This document shows, piece by piece, positions 9,048 to 17,184 of a stretch of 50,760 nucleotides of DNA (its first letter is position 1; every line of letters starts with the position of its first letter). The position numbers were made by a program, and so were the translations under genes. Under the pieces are notes generated by a model that saw nothing but the letters and a program-made list of their open reading frames with translations, ran no database searches and had not been told where the DNA came from. This DNA is from Firmicutes bacterium UBA5493 (GTDB lineage Bacteria; Bacillota; Limnochordia; Darwinibacteriales; Darwinibacteriaceae), in NCBI GenBank assembly GCA_002424045.1, contig DIPH01000042.1:68213-118972 (forward strand), written 5' to 3'.

Positions 9048-9830
9048 ATGAAACGTGATTTTACATGGATTAATACAATTATACTGGTTTTTGTTGTGAT
9101 TATGGTTGCTTTTCCAGGCATGGCCCTGCCAGAAAGCCTATCTGGGACCCTTCAATTGGATTTGAGCGAGCCGCCCCAGGGTGAAACGAAGGATGACGAT
9201 CCCATTTTAGAGAAGTATAATGAAGTCATGAGAGAAATCTCCATCTCTGATGAGGCTGCAAAAGTCGTGGAGAACATCAAGAAGACCGTGGAAGGTGTGA
9301 AGAGTGTCACCATGGATGTGGATGTCACAGAGATCCGCGGGAAACGCATCGAAAGGGCATTTGTCCACCTCTTAGCCAGCATGGAGCATGGAATAGCGCG
9401 TGTTGAAATTCTTGAACCCAGTGCAATGCGGGGACAGATTTTGGTAGCAGATCAAGAGCTGATGGAAGTCCGCGTCTATTCGCCCGTCAACAACCAAATT
9501 GCCGTGCGGGGACTGGAGGATGCTAGCAAAGAAGTACTCTCCACGTTGAGCGTAGCCGACATCAGTACTTTCTTTGACTTTTCCGAGTATACGGTCGAAG
9601 TCTTGGAAGTGGTAGAAAAAGAGGGCATCAGCACGTACTTACTGCAGGTAGAGGCTGTGGACGAGGTTTTGCATGTGAGTGTGAATAGTGACACATGGTT
9701 TCCCCATGAAATATGCGTTGTCGAAGGGGATGCCCCTGGGACAATGGCCATATCCAATGTCGTATTCGACCCAGAACTCACCGCGGAAGAGCTGTCCAAT
9801 TTACCCAGAGCCAAGGAAGTACGGATGTAA
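9048..9830 (+). CDS. LolA-like exported lipoprotein-sorting protein
   Basis: Probably an exported LolA/LolB-fold protein of the outer-membrane lipoprotein-sorting type, which in diderms binds lipids or lipoprotein acyl chains. It has an N-terminal signal segment (WINTIILVFVVIMVAFPGMALP) and then an acidic stretch. The body has the family pattern of IRGKRIER, RVEILEPSAMRGQILV and a late TWFPHEICVVEG. The family also occurs in monoderm Bacillota, where its role is less clear, so this does not prove an outer membrane. The ATG follows GAGGAG. The next gene, a barrel-like protein, starts 14 bases on, suggesting the two work together. Confidence 0.65.
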   Translation: MKRDFTWINTIILVFVVIMVAFPGMALPESLSGTLQLDLSEPPQGETKDDDPILEKYNEVMREISISDEAAKVVENIKKTVEGVKSVTMDVDVTEIRGKRIERAFVHLLASMEHGIARVEILEPSAMRGQILVADQELMEVRVYSPVNNQIAVRGLEDASKEVLSTLSVADISTFFDFSEYTVEVLEVVEKEGISTYLLQVEAVDEVLHVSVNSDTWFPHEICVVEGDAPGTMAISNVVFDPELTAEELSNLPRAKEVRM

Positions 9831-9844
9831 AGGAGGGGTGATCA

Positions 9845-10549
9845 TTGGGTGCTAGATCCCGTATTCTAGTCATTATTTGCACAATAGGGATCATAGCTCT
9901 AGGCCTTGCCACAAGTGCATGGGCCTTTGATGCTGAGGATCTGCCCTTTGGATTCGGTTCACAGGGATGGCAGGCAGGCTTGGGACTGAGCCAGGAAACC
10001 ATTCGATCCCTTGGTCTGTTTGGGTACGAAAAAACAGGCATTGGGGGTTTTCTGACCCACCCAGATGGAACAGAGGAGCCTGCAAGCTGGTTTGGTGGGC
10101 ATAAGCAAGTATTTATGGGCAATGTTGGCTATACCTTAGAGCTTTTTGCGGGAAACACCAGGAGACCCATTTTATCGACCTTCATGACCTCCGTTGATCC
10201 CCACGTGGGGGCATATGGCGAGGTTAACCGTATGTACGGGCATGTGGGGCACGGTTTGGCTGGTACAGCCCAGCTGTTTGTAACGGAGCTGGGGCAATTT
10301 GAGTACAGCATTAGTCCTTATATTCAGTTTACTAGGCAGGGTATTTGGCGGTTTTCCCTCTCCCTCGGCAGTGCTTTCGGTCTGGGTATGTCGTATTCTG
10401 AACCTACGGAGAAAGTCATGTTAGATGTCATGCTGGTTAATGAAGGAGTGAGCTTTCACGTACTCTTCTCCATGACAGAGCTACCCATGACTTTAGGCGT
10501 GGGAATGACGCAAGACCAGATACAGGCCTTCGTTCGATACCAATTCTAG
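9845..10549 (+). CDS. Exported protein with outer-membrane beta-barrel-like C-terminus, unknown function
   Basis: Not recognised. The signal peptide (RILVIICTIGIIALGLATSAWA) ends at an AWA-F site. The mature part is rich in Gly and aromatic residues and shows alternating amphipathic strands (YTLELFAG, FEYSISPYIQFT, WRFSLSLGSAFGLGMSY, FHVLFSM). It ends in VRYQF with a terminal Phe, as outer-membrane barrels do. The TTG at 9845 is supported by AAGGAGGGG about 8 bases before. Position directly behind a LolA-like gene fits an envelope role. The barrel reading is inference from strand pattern and the last residue. Confidence 0.55.
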   Translation: MGARSRILVIICTIGIIALGLATSAWAFDAEDLPFGFGSQGWQAGLGLSQETIRSLGLFGYEKTGIGGFLTHPDGTEEPASWFGGHKQVFMGNVGYTLELFAGNTRRPILSTFMTSVDPHVGAYGEVNRMYGHVGHGLAGTAQLFVTELGQFEYSISPYIQFTRQGIWRFSLSLGSAFGLGMSYSEPTEKVMLDVMLVNEGVSFHVLFSMTELPMTLGVGMTQDQIQAFVRYQF

Positions 10550-10557
10550 ATCTATCC

Positions 10558-10586
10558 CAGTGGGGGTGCCTTATGCGCCCTCACTG
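10558..10586 (+). other. Stem-loop between the barrel-like gene and trmL
   Basis: CAGTGGGGGTGC and GCGCCCTCACTG pair over 12 positions (two G-U pairs) around the loop CTTAT. There is no T tract, so it is not a standard terminator. It could be an mRNA end-protecting or attenuating hairpin. Confidence 0.4.
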
Positions 10587-10612
10587 ATCGCGTCAATGAG
10601 GAGTGGAATGTC

Positions 10613-11077
10613 ATGCATGTCGTCTTAGTTGAACCAGAGATCCCCGCCAATACTGGAAATATAGCGCGCCTTTGTGTGGCTGTGGGATCGTCCCTCCATT
10701 TGATCCGACCCCTTGGTTTTTTCCTCAGCGATCCCAAATTGAAGAGAGCGGGGCTTGATTATTGGGAGCATTTGGAACTCTACGTTCACGATTCGTTTGA
10801 GGATTTCTTAGAGGCAGCCGAGCCCCAGAGGCTATTTCTGGTCGAGACTGGAGGAGCTCACCTGTATTCGGAGATGAACTACCAGGCAGGAGATTACCTG
10901 GTTTTCGGTAGCGAAACTAGGGGATTGGCTCCAGAGTTACTAAAGACTTATGAAGACTTTACCGTGACGCTTCCCCAGAGGAATGTGCGGTCTCTTAATT
11001 TGTCAAATACAGTAGCTATCATTGTCTATGAGGCTTGGCGGCAGTTGGATTTTTGTGATGTGAAAAATTCATTTTAG
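10613..11077 (+). CDS. trmL: tRNA (cytidine/uridine-34 2'-O)-methyltransferase TrmL
   Basis: A SPOUT-class methyltransferase that 2'-O-methylates the wobble nucleotide of certain leucine tRNAs with S-adenosylmethionine. The family signature EPEIPANTGNIARLC is at the N-terminus. The knot motifs follow as FGSETRGL and the C-terminal NVRSLNLSNTVAI. The length of 154 residues is typical. The ATG at 10613 follows GAGGAGTGG. It stands 171 bases before rnfC with no obvious terminator between. Confidence 0.92.
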   Translation: MHVVLVEPEIPANTGNIARLCVAVGSSLHLIRPLGFFLSDPKLKRAGLDYWEHLELYVHDSFEDFLEAAEPQRLFLVETGGAHLYSEMNYQAGDYLVFGSETRGLAPELLKTYEDFTVTLPQRNVRSLNLSNTVAIIVYEAWRQLDFCDVKNSF

Positions 11078-11125
11078 GCAGGATTCGACTTGCCAGACCA
11101 GAATACATAGAAGCGTATAAGATGC

Positions 11126-11154
11126 TTGACTTACGGGTCCTCGTGCGATACCAC
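11126..11154 (+). promoter_or_regulatory. Candidate promoter before the rnf operon
   Basis: TTGACT (11126-11131) is followed after 17 bases by TACCAC (11149-11154). The -35 is good and the -10 is weak. It lies about 95 bases before rnfC in the longest gap around the operon. Confidence 0.3.
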
Positions 11155-11248
11155 ACATGGCATAGCACGGGGTACTATTTGCCCGGAAGTCTTGCATGTT
11201 TTACGGTGGGTAACAAGTAAAATAAGAGAGTGTGAGGTGATTTGATAC

Positions 11249-12565
11249 ATGCGACGAGTACGATCGTTTTTCGGAGGTATTCATCCGAAGGACGCCAAAA
11301 AAAGTTCTTCAAGCACTCCCATTCAGCACCTTTCGGCGCCAGAGACTCTAGTGGTGCCGCTTCTACAGCATGCCGGGCTAGAAGCAAAACCTGTAGTGGC
11401 CAAGGGCGATGAAGTGTTGAAAGGGCAGGTGATTGCTGAAGCTCACGGTGCTATTAGCGCTCCAGTACACTCGCCAGTATCAGGAAAAGTACTAGCTATT
11501 GAGCCAAGGGCCCATCAGTCGGGGCACTCTATTACAGCCATTGTAATAGAAAACGATGGTAACGACGCCTGGGTGGAACGAAATGGTCATTCAGATCCGA
11601 TTCAGCTAGACGCCAAGACCATTATTGAGCGTATCAGCGAAGCTGGAGTCGTAGGTATGGGCGGGGCGGGTTTCCCCACAGCCCTTAAACTAGTACCACC
11701 AAAGGGCATTACTCTAGATTATTTGATTATTAACGGTTGTGAATGTGACCCTTATTCCACCTCCGACGCTCGACTTCTGATTGAATATCCCGAGGATATT
11801 ATCCTTGGAGCACAGCTTATGGCCAAGGCATCGGGAGCTCGCAAGATTGTGATTGCCCTTGCGGAAACCGCATCCGAGGCTTATGCTGCTCTAAAGGAGA
11901 AGGCCGGGTCCATCGAGATTGTGACTATGCCGAGTAAGTATCCTGGAGGCGGAGAAAAACAGGTCATTCAATGTGTCACAGGTCGCGAGGTTCCAAGTGG
12001 CGGCATGCCCCATCAAGTGGGAGCTCTTGTGCAGAACGTAGCGACCGCGTGGACGGTGGCTCGAGCTTTGAGAGATGGTGAACCCTCAATCTCTCGCGTT
12101 GTCACCGTAACTGGGGGATCTGTTGCCCAGCCCCAAAACCTAATGGTGCCAATGGGAGCGAGCCTTGAGGATTTGATTCAAGCTACGGGAGGATTTAGTC
12201 AAAGGCCAGGCAAGGTGGTTATGGGTGGTGCTATGATGGGCGGAGCTCAGTTTGATCTGCAGACACCTGTTATCAAGACCACAACATGTGTGCTAGCATT
12301 TAGCGAGGCCGAAAGCCGCACGCCGGATGCAACACCTTGCATTAAATGTGCCCGTTGTGTTGACGTGTGTCCTGCTCAATTGCTACCTTTGAAATTAGAA
12401 GCTTTTGGGATGAACGAACGCTTTGACGATGCTCGTGAATTTGGGGCTTTGGATTGCATTGAATGTGGAGCATGCGACTTCATTTGCCCTGCAAAGCGAC
12501 CACTATTACAGTATATCCGTTTTGCCAAAATGGAGATTATTGCTAGAGACAAAAAACCAAGTTAA
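11249..12565 (+). CDS. rnfC: Rnf complex subunit C (electron transport complex, NADH-binding)
   Basis: The peripheral subunit of the Rnf ferredoxin:NAD oxidoreductase that exchanges electrons with NAD(H). The biotinyl-like N-terminal part (VVAKGDEVLKGQVIAEA) is followed by the NADH/FMN site motif GVVGMGGAGFPT and a soluble-ligand-binding segment. Two 4Fe-4S motifs lie at the end, CIKCARCVDVCP from about residue 364 and CIECGACDFICP. The length of 438 residues is normal. It is the first gene of rnfCDGEAB, the order seen in Clostridia. GAGGTG precedes the ATG. Confidence 0.95.
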   Translation: MRRVRSFFGGIHPKDAKKSSSSTPIQHLSAPETLVVPLLQHAGLEAKPVVAKGDEVLKGQVIAEAHGAISAPVHSPVSGKVLAIEPRAHQSGHSITAIVIENDGNDAWVERNGHSDPIQLDAKTIIERISEAGVVGMGGAGFPTALKLVPPKGITLDYLIINGCECDPYSTSDARLLIEYPEDIILGAQLMAKASGARKIVIALAETASEAYAALKEKAGSIEIVTMPSKYPGGGEKQVIQCVTGREVPSGGMPHQVGALVQNVATAWTVARALRDGEPSISRVVTVTGGSVAQPQNLMVPMGASLEDLIQATGGFSQRPGKVVMGGAMMGGAQFDLQTPVIKTTTCVLAFSEAESRTPDATPCIKCARCVDVCPAQLLPLKLEAFGMNERFDDAREFGALDCIECGACDFICPAKRPLLQYIRFAKMEIIARDKKPS

Positions 12566-12579
12566 AGGAGGGTGGGGCA

Positions 12580-13500
12580 ATGGATGATTTGAAGTTGATT
12601 GTTGCGCCGTCTCCCCATATTCGGGACACAGATACTACAGAGAAAAGTATGTTTGCCACGCTAATAGCTCTATTGCCTGTTGTAGCAGCATCTGTTTACT
12701 TCTTTGGATTGGATGCATTGCGCCTGGTGCTCTTATCGGGAGCGGCGGCCGTAGCTACAGAGGCTATCTTTCAGCGTTTGCGCAAACAACCGATTCGGGT
12801 AGGAGACGGAAGTGCTCTTGTGACAGGAGTGTTGTTGGGTTTGATTGTGCCACCTAGCCTTCCTAGCTGGATGGTTATTTTGGGTGCAGTCTTTGCCATT
12901 GCTATTGGTAAACAGGTTTTTGGCGGATTGGGCCAAAATCCCTTTAACCCGGCTTTGGTTGGAAGGGCAATTTTAACTGCTTCTTTCGCTACAGCAATGA
13001 CGACCTGGAGGACCCCTTTTGATGCCATCACGGCAGCAACTCCCCTAGCCCTTGGTGAAGTAAGCGGCAGAATTCCCGACTTATTTTTCGGCTCGGTGGC
13101 AGGTTCTTTAGGTGAGACGTCGGCTCTAGCCATTTTACTCGGAGGCATTTACCTTTTTTATAGGGGGTATCTCGATTACCGGATTCCTGTAGGGATTTTC
13201 GCCTCCGTAATAGTGATGTCTCTAATCACTGGACAAAGTGTCATCTTCCACCTTTTAGCGGGAAGCTTGCTCTTTGGTGCTATTTTCATGGCCGTAGATC
13301 CGGTCACAACGCCTGTAACCAAGGGGGGACGATGGATTTTTGGTTTTGGTGTTGGTCTGATTGTTATGCTGATTCGGACGTGGGGAAGCTATCCAGAAGG
13401 TGTAGCCTATGCTATCTTATTAATGAATGCAGTAACCCCCCTGATTAATCGCTGGACGCGTCCTCGAATCTATGGACAAGGGGTGAAGACGAGTGAATGA
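12580..13500 (+). CDS. rnfD: Rnf complex subunit D
   Basis: An integral membrane subunit that carries covalently bound FMN. About eight to ten hydrophobic segments are visible. The flavin-attachment motif is in DAITAATPL, with Thr154 as the predicted acceptor, inserted by the ApbE encoded at the end of this operon. The segment MAVDPVTTPVTKGGRW is conserved in RnfD and NqrB. The ATG follows AAAGGAGGGTGG, and the stop overlaps the GTG start of rnfG by 8 bases, so the two are coupled. Confidence 0.95.
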   Translation: MDDLKLIVAPSPHIRDTDTTEKSMFATLIALLPVVAASVYFFGLDALRLVLLSGAAAVATEAIFQRLRKQPIRVGDGSALVTGVLLGLIVPPSLPSWMVILGAVFAIAIGKQVFGGLGQNPFNPALVGRAILTASFATAMTTWRTPFDAITAATPLALGEVSGRIPDLFFGSVAGSLGETSALAILLGGIYLFYRGYLDYRIPVGIFASVIVMSLITGQSVIFHLLAGSLLFGAIFMAVDPVTTPVTKGGRWIFGFGVGLIVMLIRTWGSYPEGVAYAILLMNAVTPLINRWTRPRIYGQGVKTSE

Positions 13501-14083
13501 GTCCCTTAGGATGGTCGTTGTCCTAGCAGTTATTGCCATGGTCTCGGCCGGCATCTTATCTGTAGTTTATGGGACAACAAGTGTTATAATTGAAGAGAAT
13601 GCAGCCCGCGCCTTGGAGAGTTCTGTCTATGACGTCTTGCCTAGCGCAACAAGGGTGGATATTATTCGGCGTAGCCCCGATGAGCACGGCGTAGATGATC
13701 CCAAAGAAATGCGGGAACAGGAACAAAGAACTACTTTGATCTATCAGGGTATCAATGAGCAGGATCAAGTTATTGGTTACGCCTTTGTGGGCGAGGCCAA
13801 CGGCTACGGCGGTGTGATTCGAGTTTTGGTGGGTGTTGACGAAGCTTCTGACCAAATTCTGAACATCAAAGTACTGGAGCATACAGAGACTCCCGGTCTA
13901 GGCTCTCGGATCGAAGATGAAAGTTTCCGCAATCGGTTTGTAGGAAAGACAATTGAGGATCCTATTGCCATTAACCAGGACATCGATAACATTTCCGGCG
14001 CAACTGTCTCTTCTCGTGCAGTGGCAGATGCGGTTCGCAAAGGTTTTGTTGAGACGTCTTCACTTTACAGGGGAGGGGAGTAA
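13493..14083 (+). CDS. rnfG: Rnf complex subunit G (FMN-binding)
   Basis: A membrane-anchored subunit with one N-terminal transmembrane helix and an external FMN-binding domain. The covalent FMN site is the SGAT motif in NISGATVSSRAV, with the Thr at about residue 171. The segment HTETPGLGSRI is also typical. The length of 196 residues is normal. The GTG start lies within the end of rnfD, with AAGACGAG upstream. Electron flow between RnfC/D and the membrane core passes through it. Confidence 0.95.
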   Translation: MNESLRMVVVLAVIAMVSAGILSVVYGTTSVIIEENAARALESSVYDVLPSATRVDIIRRSPDEHGVDDPKEMREQEQRTTLIYQGINEQDQVIGYAFVGEANGYGGVIRVLVGVDEASDQILNIKVLEHTETPGLGSRIEDESFRNRFVGKTIEDPIAINQDIDNISGATVSSRAVADAVRKGFVETSSLYRGGE

Positions 14084-14085
14084 GC

Positions 14086-14691
14086 ATGCGCCTTTGGAAA
14101 GACTTTGTCCGGGGTCTGTGGGGAGAAAATCCGACATTTCGCCTGTTGATTGGTCTTTGTCCGACCCTGGCCGTCACCACCAGTGCCATCAATGGTATGT
14201 CCATGGGCTTGGCAACAGCATTTGTGTTGCTGTGTTCAAGCGCTTTAATTAGTCTTTTGAAGAATGTTATTCCTGCGAAGGTTCGTATTCCAGCCTATAT
14301 AATTGTGATCGCCACGTTTGTGACAATTGTAGATCTTGTTATGAACGCTTATATGCCCGACTTACACCAGGTATTGGGACTCTTTATTCCCCTCATCGTG
14401 GTAAATTGTATTGTGCTTGGGCGAGCAGAGGCGTTTGCTTCCAAGAACTCAGTCATTGCATCAGCTTTTGATGGTTTAGGAATGGGATTGGGTTTCACCT
14501 GGGCATTAACGCTTTTAGGTGCCATTAGGGAGGTTTTTGGTGCGGGGTCTATTTTCGGTTATTCCTTTGTGGCTGAAGGTGCCACAACCCTAGGAATTAT
14601 GGCGTTACCACCTGGTGCCTTCATCACTCTCGGTATTCTTTTGGCCGTGATGAACATGATTGCAGCTAGGCAAAAAAAGAAGACTAGTTAG
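14086..14691 (+). CDS. rnfE: Rnf complex subunit E
   Basis: An integral membrane subunit homologous to RnfA and NqrD, which together hold an iron-sulfur site in the membrane and take part in ion transport. Six hydrophobic segments are seen. The motifs NPTFRLLIGLCPTLAVT and the matching IVVNCIVLGRAEAFA carry the conserved cysteines. It starts 2 bases after the rnfG stop with GGGGAG upstream. Confidence 0.95.
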   Translation: MRLWKDFVRGLWGENPTFRLLIGLCPTLAVTTSAINGMSMGLATAFVLLCSSALISLLKNVIPAKVRIPAYIIVIATFVTIVDLVMNAYMPDLHQVLGLFIPLIVVNCIVLGRAEAFASKNSVIASAFDGLGMGLGFTWALTLLGAIREVFGAGSIFGYSFVAEGATTLGIMALPPGAFITLGILLAVMNMIAARQKKKTS

Positions 14692-14702
14692 GAGGGGCAT
14701 CC

Positions 14703-15275
14703 ATGAGTTTGTTCACCATTTTACTCAGCGCACTGTTAGTAAATAACTTTGTGTTAGTTCGTTTCTTGGGAATCTGTCCCTTTATGGGCGTTTCCAAACA
14801 GGTTGATTCAGCTATTGGAATGGGGCTAGCCACTACCTTCGTTATGGTGGTCGCTGCTGCTGCAACATGGTTAATTCAGTGGTTTATTTTGGAACCCTTT
14901 GGTCTTCCATTTTTGCAGAATATGTCGTTTATCTTGGTCATCGCTTCTATGGTGCAATTGGTGGAAATGTTTTTGCATAAGACAAGTCCTTCTTTGTACC
15001 GGGCCATGGGAATTTTCCTGCCACTGATCACCACCAACTGCGCTATTTTGGGTCTGGCCATCATGGGCGTCCAAAACTCATACACCTTTATTGAGACAGT
15101 TGTCTTTGGGCTCGGTGGCGGGCTGGGATTCACGCTAGCTTTGATTTTGCTAGCAGGCATCCGCGAGGAGTTGCAGTTCGCGGATATTCCCAAGCCTCTT
15201 AGGGGAGCCGGTATTGCCTTCATCCTTGCCGGTCTATTGTCTCTAGCCTTTGGGGGATTTGCCGGACTAGTGTAA
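14703..15275 (+). CDS. rnfA: Rnf complex subunit A
   Basis: An integral membrane subunit paired with RnfE in inverted topology. The N-terminus LLVNNFVLVRFLGICPFMGVS holds one conserved Cys, and LITTNCAILGLA holds the other; together with those in RnfE they ligate an intramembrane Fe-S site in the known structures. Six hydrophobic segments and 190 residues are typical. AGGAGGGG precedes the ATG at 14703. Confidence 0.96.
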   Translation: MSLFTILLSALLVNNFVLVRFLGICPFMGVSKQVDSAIGMGLATTFVMVVAAAATWLIQWFILEPFGLPFLQNMSFILVIASMVQLVEMFLHKTSPSLYRAMGIFLPLITTNCAILGLAIMGVQNSYTFIETVVFGLGGGLGFTLALILLAGIREELQFADIPKPLRGAGIAFILAGLLSLAFGGFAGLV

Positions 15276-15295
15276 TATTTAGGGAGGGGTTTCGA

Positions 15296-16123
15296 TTGAA
15301 TACTACAATAATTTCCCTCGTCAGTATGGGCTCCATGGCCGCCTTATTTGCCCTTGGTCTGGCTGTGGCCTCCAAGAAGTTTGCTGTGGAAACCGATCCG
15401 AGGGTTGAGGAAATAGAATCAGTGCTACCAGGTGTTAACTGTGGAGCCTGTGGTTTCGCAGGATGTAACAACTTTGCCGAAGGAGTAGCTTCAGGTAAGG
15501 CACCTGTTAATGGTTGTCCTGTTGGAGGTTTGAGTGTAGCTAAAATGGTTGCTTCCATTATGGGAGTGGAGGCCGATGGTCCTAAGCGCAGGGTTGCGCA
15601 GGTTTTGTGTAAGGGTGGCCATGCTGAAGCGAAGCAACGGGGCGGGTATGATGGACCGAAGGATTGCCGGATTGCTCATGCTACTCAAGGTGGAGACAAG
15701 GCTTGTTCTTATGGTTGTTTAGGCTATGGTTCTTGCGTGGCTTCCTGTGAATTTAATGCCATGTATATGGACGAAAATGGCTTGCCCGTAGTCATCGAAG
15801 AAAACTGTACGGCTTGTGGTAAGTGCGTGGACGCTTGCCCCCGGGACATTATTGTGCTAGTCGATGAGGAGCAAGGGGTTCACATTCGCTGTCGCTCTTT
15901 GTTGACAGGTCGTTTTGTCAGACAGGTTTGTAGCGTTGGTTGTATTGCCTGTCAACGTTGTGTCAAAGTGTGCCCAACAGGAGCCATTTATATGGAAGAT
16001 AACCTGGCACGCATTGACTATGATAAATGTATCAACTGCCGTGAATGTGTGGCCGTATGTCCAATGAACACCATTGACTGGCAAGAAGGGAAGGCATTGC
16101 TTGAAAAAGTTGCTGTTGGCTAG
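15296..16123 (+). CDS. rnfB: Rnf complex subunit B (ferredoxin-type)
   Basis: The subunit that accepts electrons from reduced ferredoxin. There is one N-terminal transmembrane helix, then the 4Fe-4S domain GVNCGACGFAGC, then several ferredoxin-type motifs (CTACGKCVDACP, CIACQRCVKVCP, CINCRECVAVCP). The length of 275 residues fits the short clostridial form. The TTG start at 15296 follows GGGAGGGG. It is last of the six rnf genes and is followed after 12 bases by apbE. Confidence 0.95.
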   Translation: MNTTIISLVSMGSMAALFALGLAVASKKFAVETDPRVEEIESVLPGVNCGACGFAGCNNFAEGVASGKAPVNGCPVGGLSVAKMVASIMGVEADGPKRRVAQVLCKGGHAEAKQRGGYDGPKDCRIAHATQGGDKACSYGCLGYGSCVASCEFNAMYMDENGLPVVIEENCTACGKCVDACPRDIIVLVDEEQGVHIRCRSLLTGRFVRQVCSVGCIACQRCVKVCPTGAIYMEDNLARIDYDKCINCRECVAVCPMNTIDWQEGKALLEKVAVG

Positions 16124-16135
16124 GGGAGGATTCAA

Positions 16136-17167
16136 GTGAGTGCGAATGGCGTTCGCAAACGACACTCTCTAGTAGTATTTTTGGTCCTTCTAGGCCTGGG
16201 TCTAGCTACGTTTCTAGGTTATTACTTCATTTATGTACCATATTTCGAAGCGGAGCCTACAAGTACGCAGAGAACGATGATACTCATGGACACCGTAGTA
16301 GATGTCCGGGTGGACGGAGGAGATTCCGAAGAACTGGTTGAAAGAGTGTTCACTGTCATGGACGATTTGGAGGGACTTCTGTCTCGATTCATCAGTGACA
16401 GTGAGATTTCAGAGATTAATCGTAGGGCTGGCCAATGGGTGAAGGTCAGCCCTATTACCCTTGAGGTCATCGAGTTAGGTCTGAAGATGGGGGACCTGAC
16501 AGGCGGCGTTTTTGATATCACCATCGGTGCAGTGCTGGATTTGTGGGGTTTTGGAAGTAGTCAGTACTACGTACCAAGTGACGAAGAAATAGCGACCGTC
16601 CTCGCCAGCGTAGACTATACAAAGGTGGAAGTCGACAAAGCCCAGGGCCAGGTTCGTATACCTTTAGGGACTGTATTAGATGTAGGCGGCATTGCCAAGG
16701 GATACATCATAGATATTGGGACAAACATTTTGCGTGAGGCGGACGTAGAGCGGTCCATAATTAACGCGGGTGGCGACATTTCTGCCATCGGTCGCCGCCC
16801 AGATAATTTGCCTTGGCGCGTTGGTGTACAGAATCCCGAAAACCCGGCAGAAATTCGCTGGATTCTGCCTTTGGACGATGAGAGTGTGGTTACATCGGGG
16901 GATTATCAGCGTTATTTTACGGTTGACGATGTACGTTACCATCATATCATAGATCCTAGAACAGGCTTCCCAGCTAGACAACTAACTAGCGTGACCATTG
17001 TCGGAGAAAACTCTGCTACCTGCGATGCTTTATCCACTGCTGTTTTTGTGTTAGGATTAGAAGAAGGGCGTACTTTAGTGGAGAAATTGCCCGATGTGGA
17101 AGCAATTATCGTGAGTTCCACCGACACCTGGATTTCGCCAGGTTTAGCTCAGGTGGTAACTCAGTAG
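16136..17167 (+). CDS. apbE: FAD:protein FMN transferase (ApbE)
   Basis: Transfers FMN from FAD to a Thr of target proteins, here surely RnfG and RnfD. The N-terminus is a membrane anchor or lipid-free signal (SLVVFLVLLGLGLATFLGYYF). The ApbE body has the motifs MDTVVDVRV, LSRFISDSEISEINR, GGIAKGYIID, NAGGDISAIG, VVTSGDYQRYF and HHIIDPRTGFPA. No lipobox Cys is seen. It lies between rnfB and trxB with gaps of 12 bases and an overlap zone, so it is part of the operon. Confidence 0.95.
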   Translation: MSANGVRKRHSLVVFLVLLGLGLATFLGYYFIYVPYFEAEPTSTQRTMILMDTVVDVRVDGGDSEELVERVFTVMDDLEGLLSRFISDSEISEINRRAGQWVKVSPITLEVIELGLKMGDLTGGVFDITIGAVLDLWGFGSSQYYVPSDEEIATVLASVDYTKVEVDKAQGQVRIPLGTVLDVGGIAKGYIIDIGTNILREADVERSIINAGGDISAIGRRPDNLPWRVGVQNPENPAEIRWILPLDDESVVTSGDYQRYFTVDDVRYHHIIDPRTGFPARQLTSVTIVGENSATCDALSTAVFVLGLEEGRTLVEKLPDVEAIIVSSTDTWISPGLAQVVTQ

Positions 17168-17184
17168 TGAAAGGGGAAGATCTC

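Noticed and set aside
11050..11075. TGTGAAAAATTCAT as a Rex site before rnfC
   Set aside because: The half-site spacing is wrong and it lies inside the end of trmL, 180 bases from rnfC.
12771..13148. Long open frame antisense to rnfD (and similar ones inside accA, apbE, nth and the Na/Pi gene)
   Set aside because: They lie wholly within well-supported genes, lack ribosome binding sites and show no family motifs.
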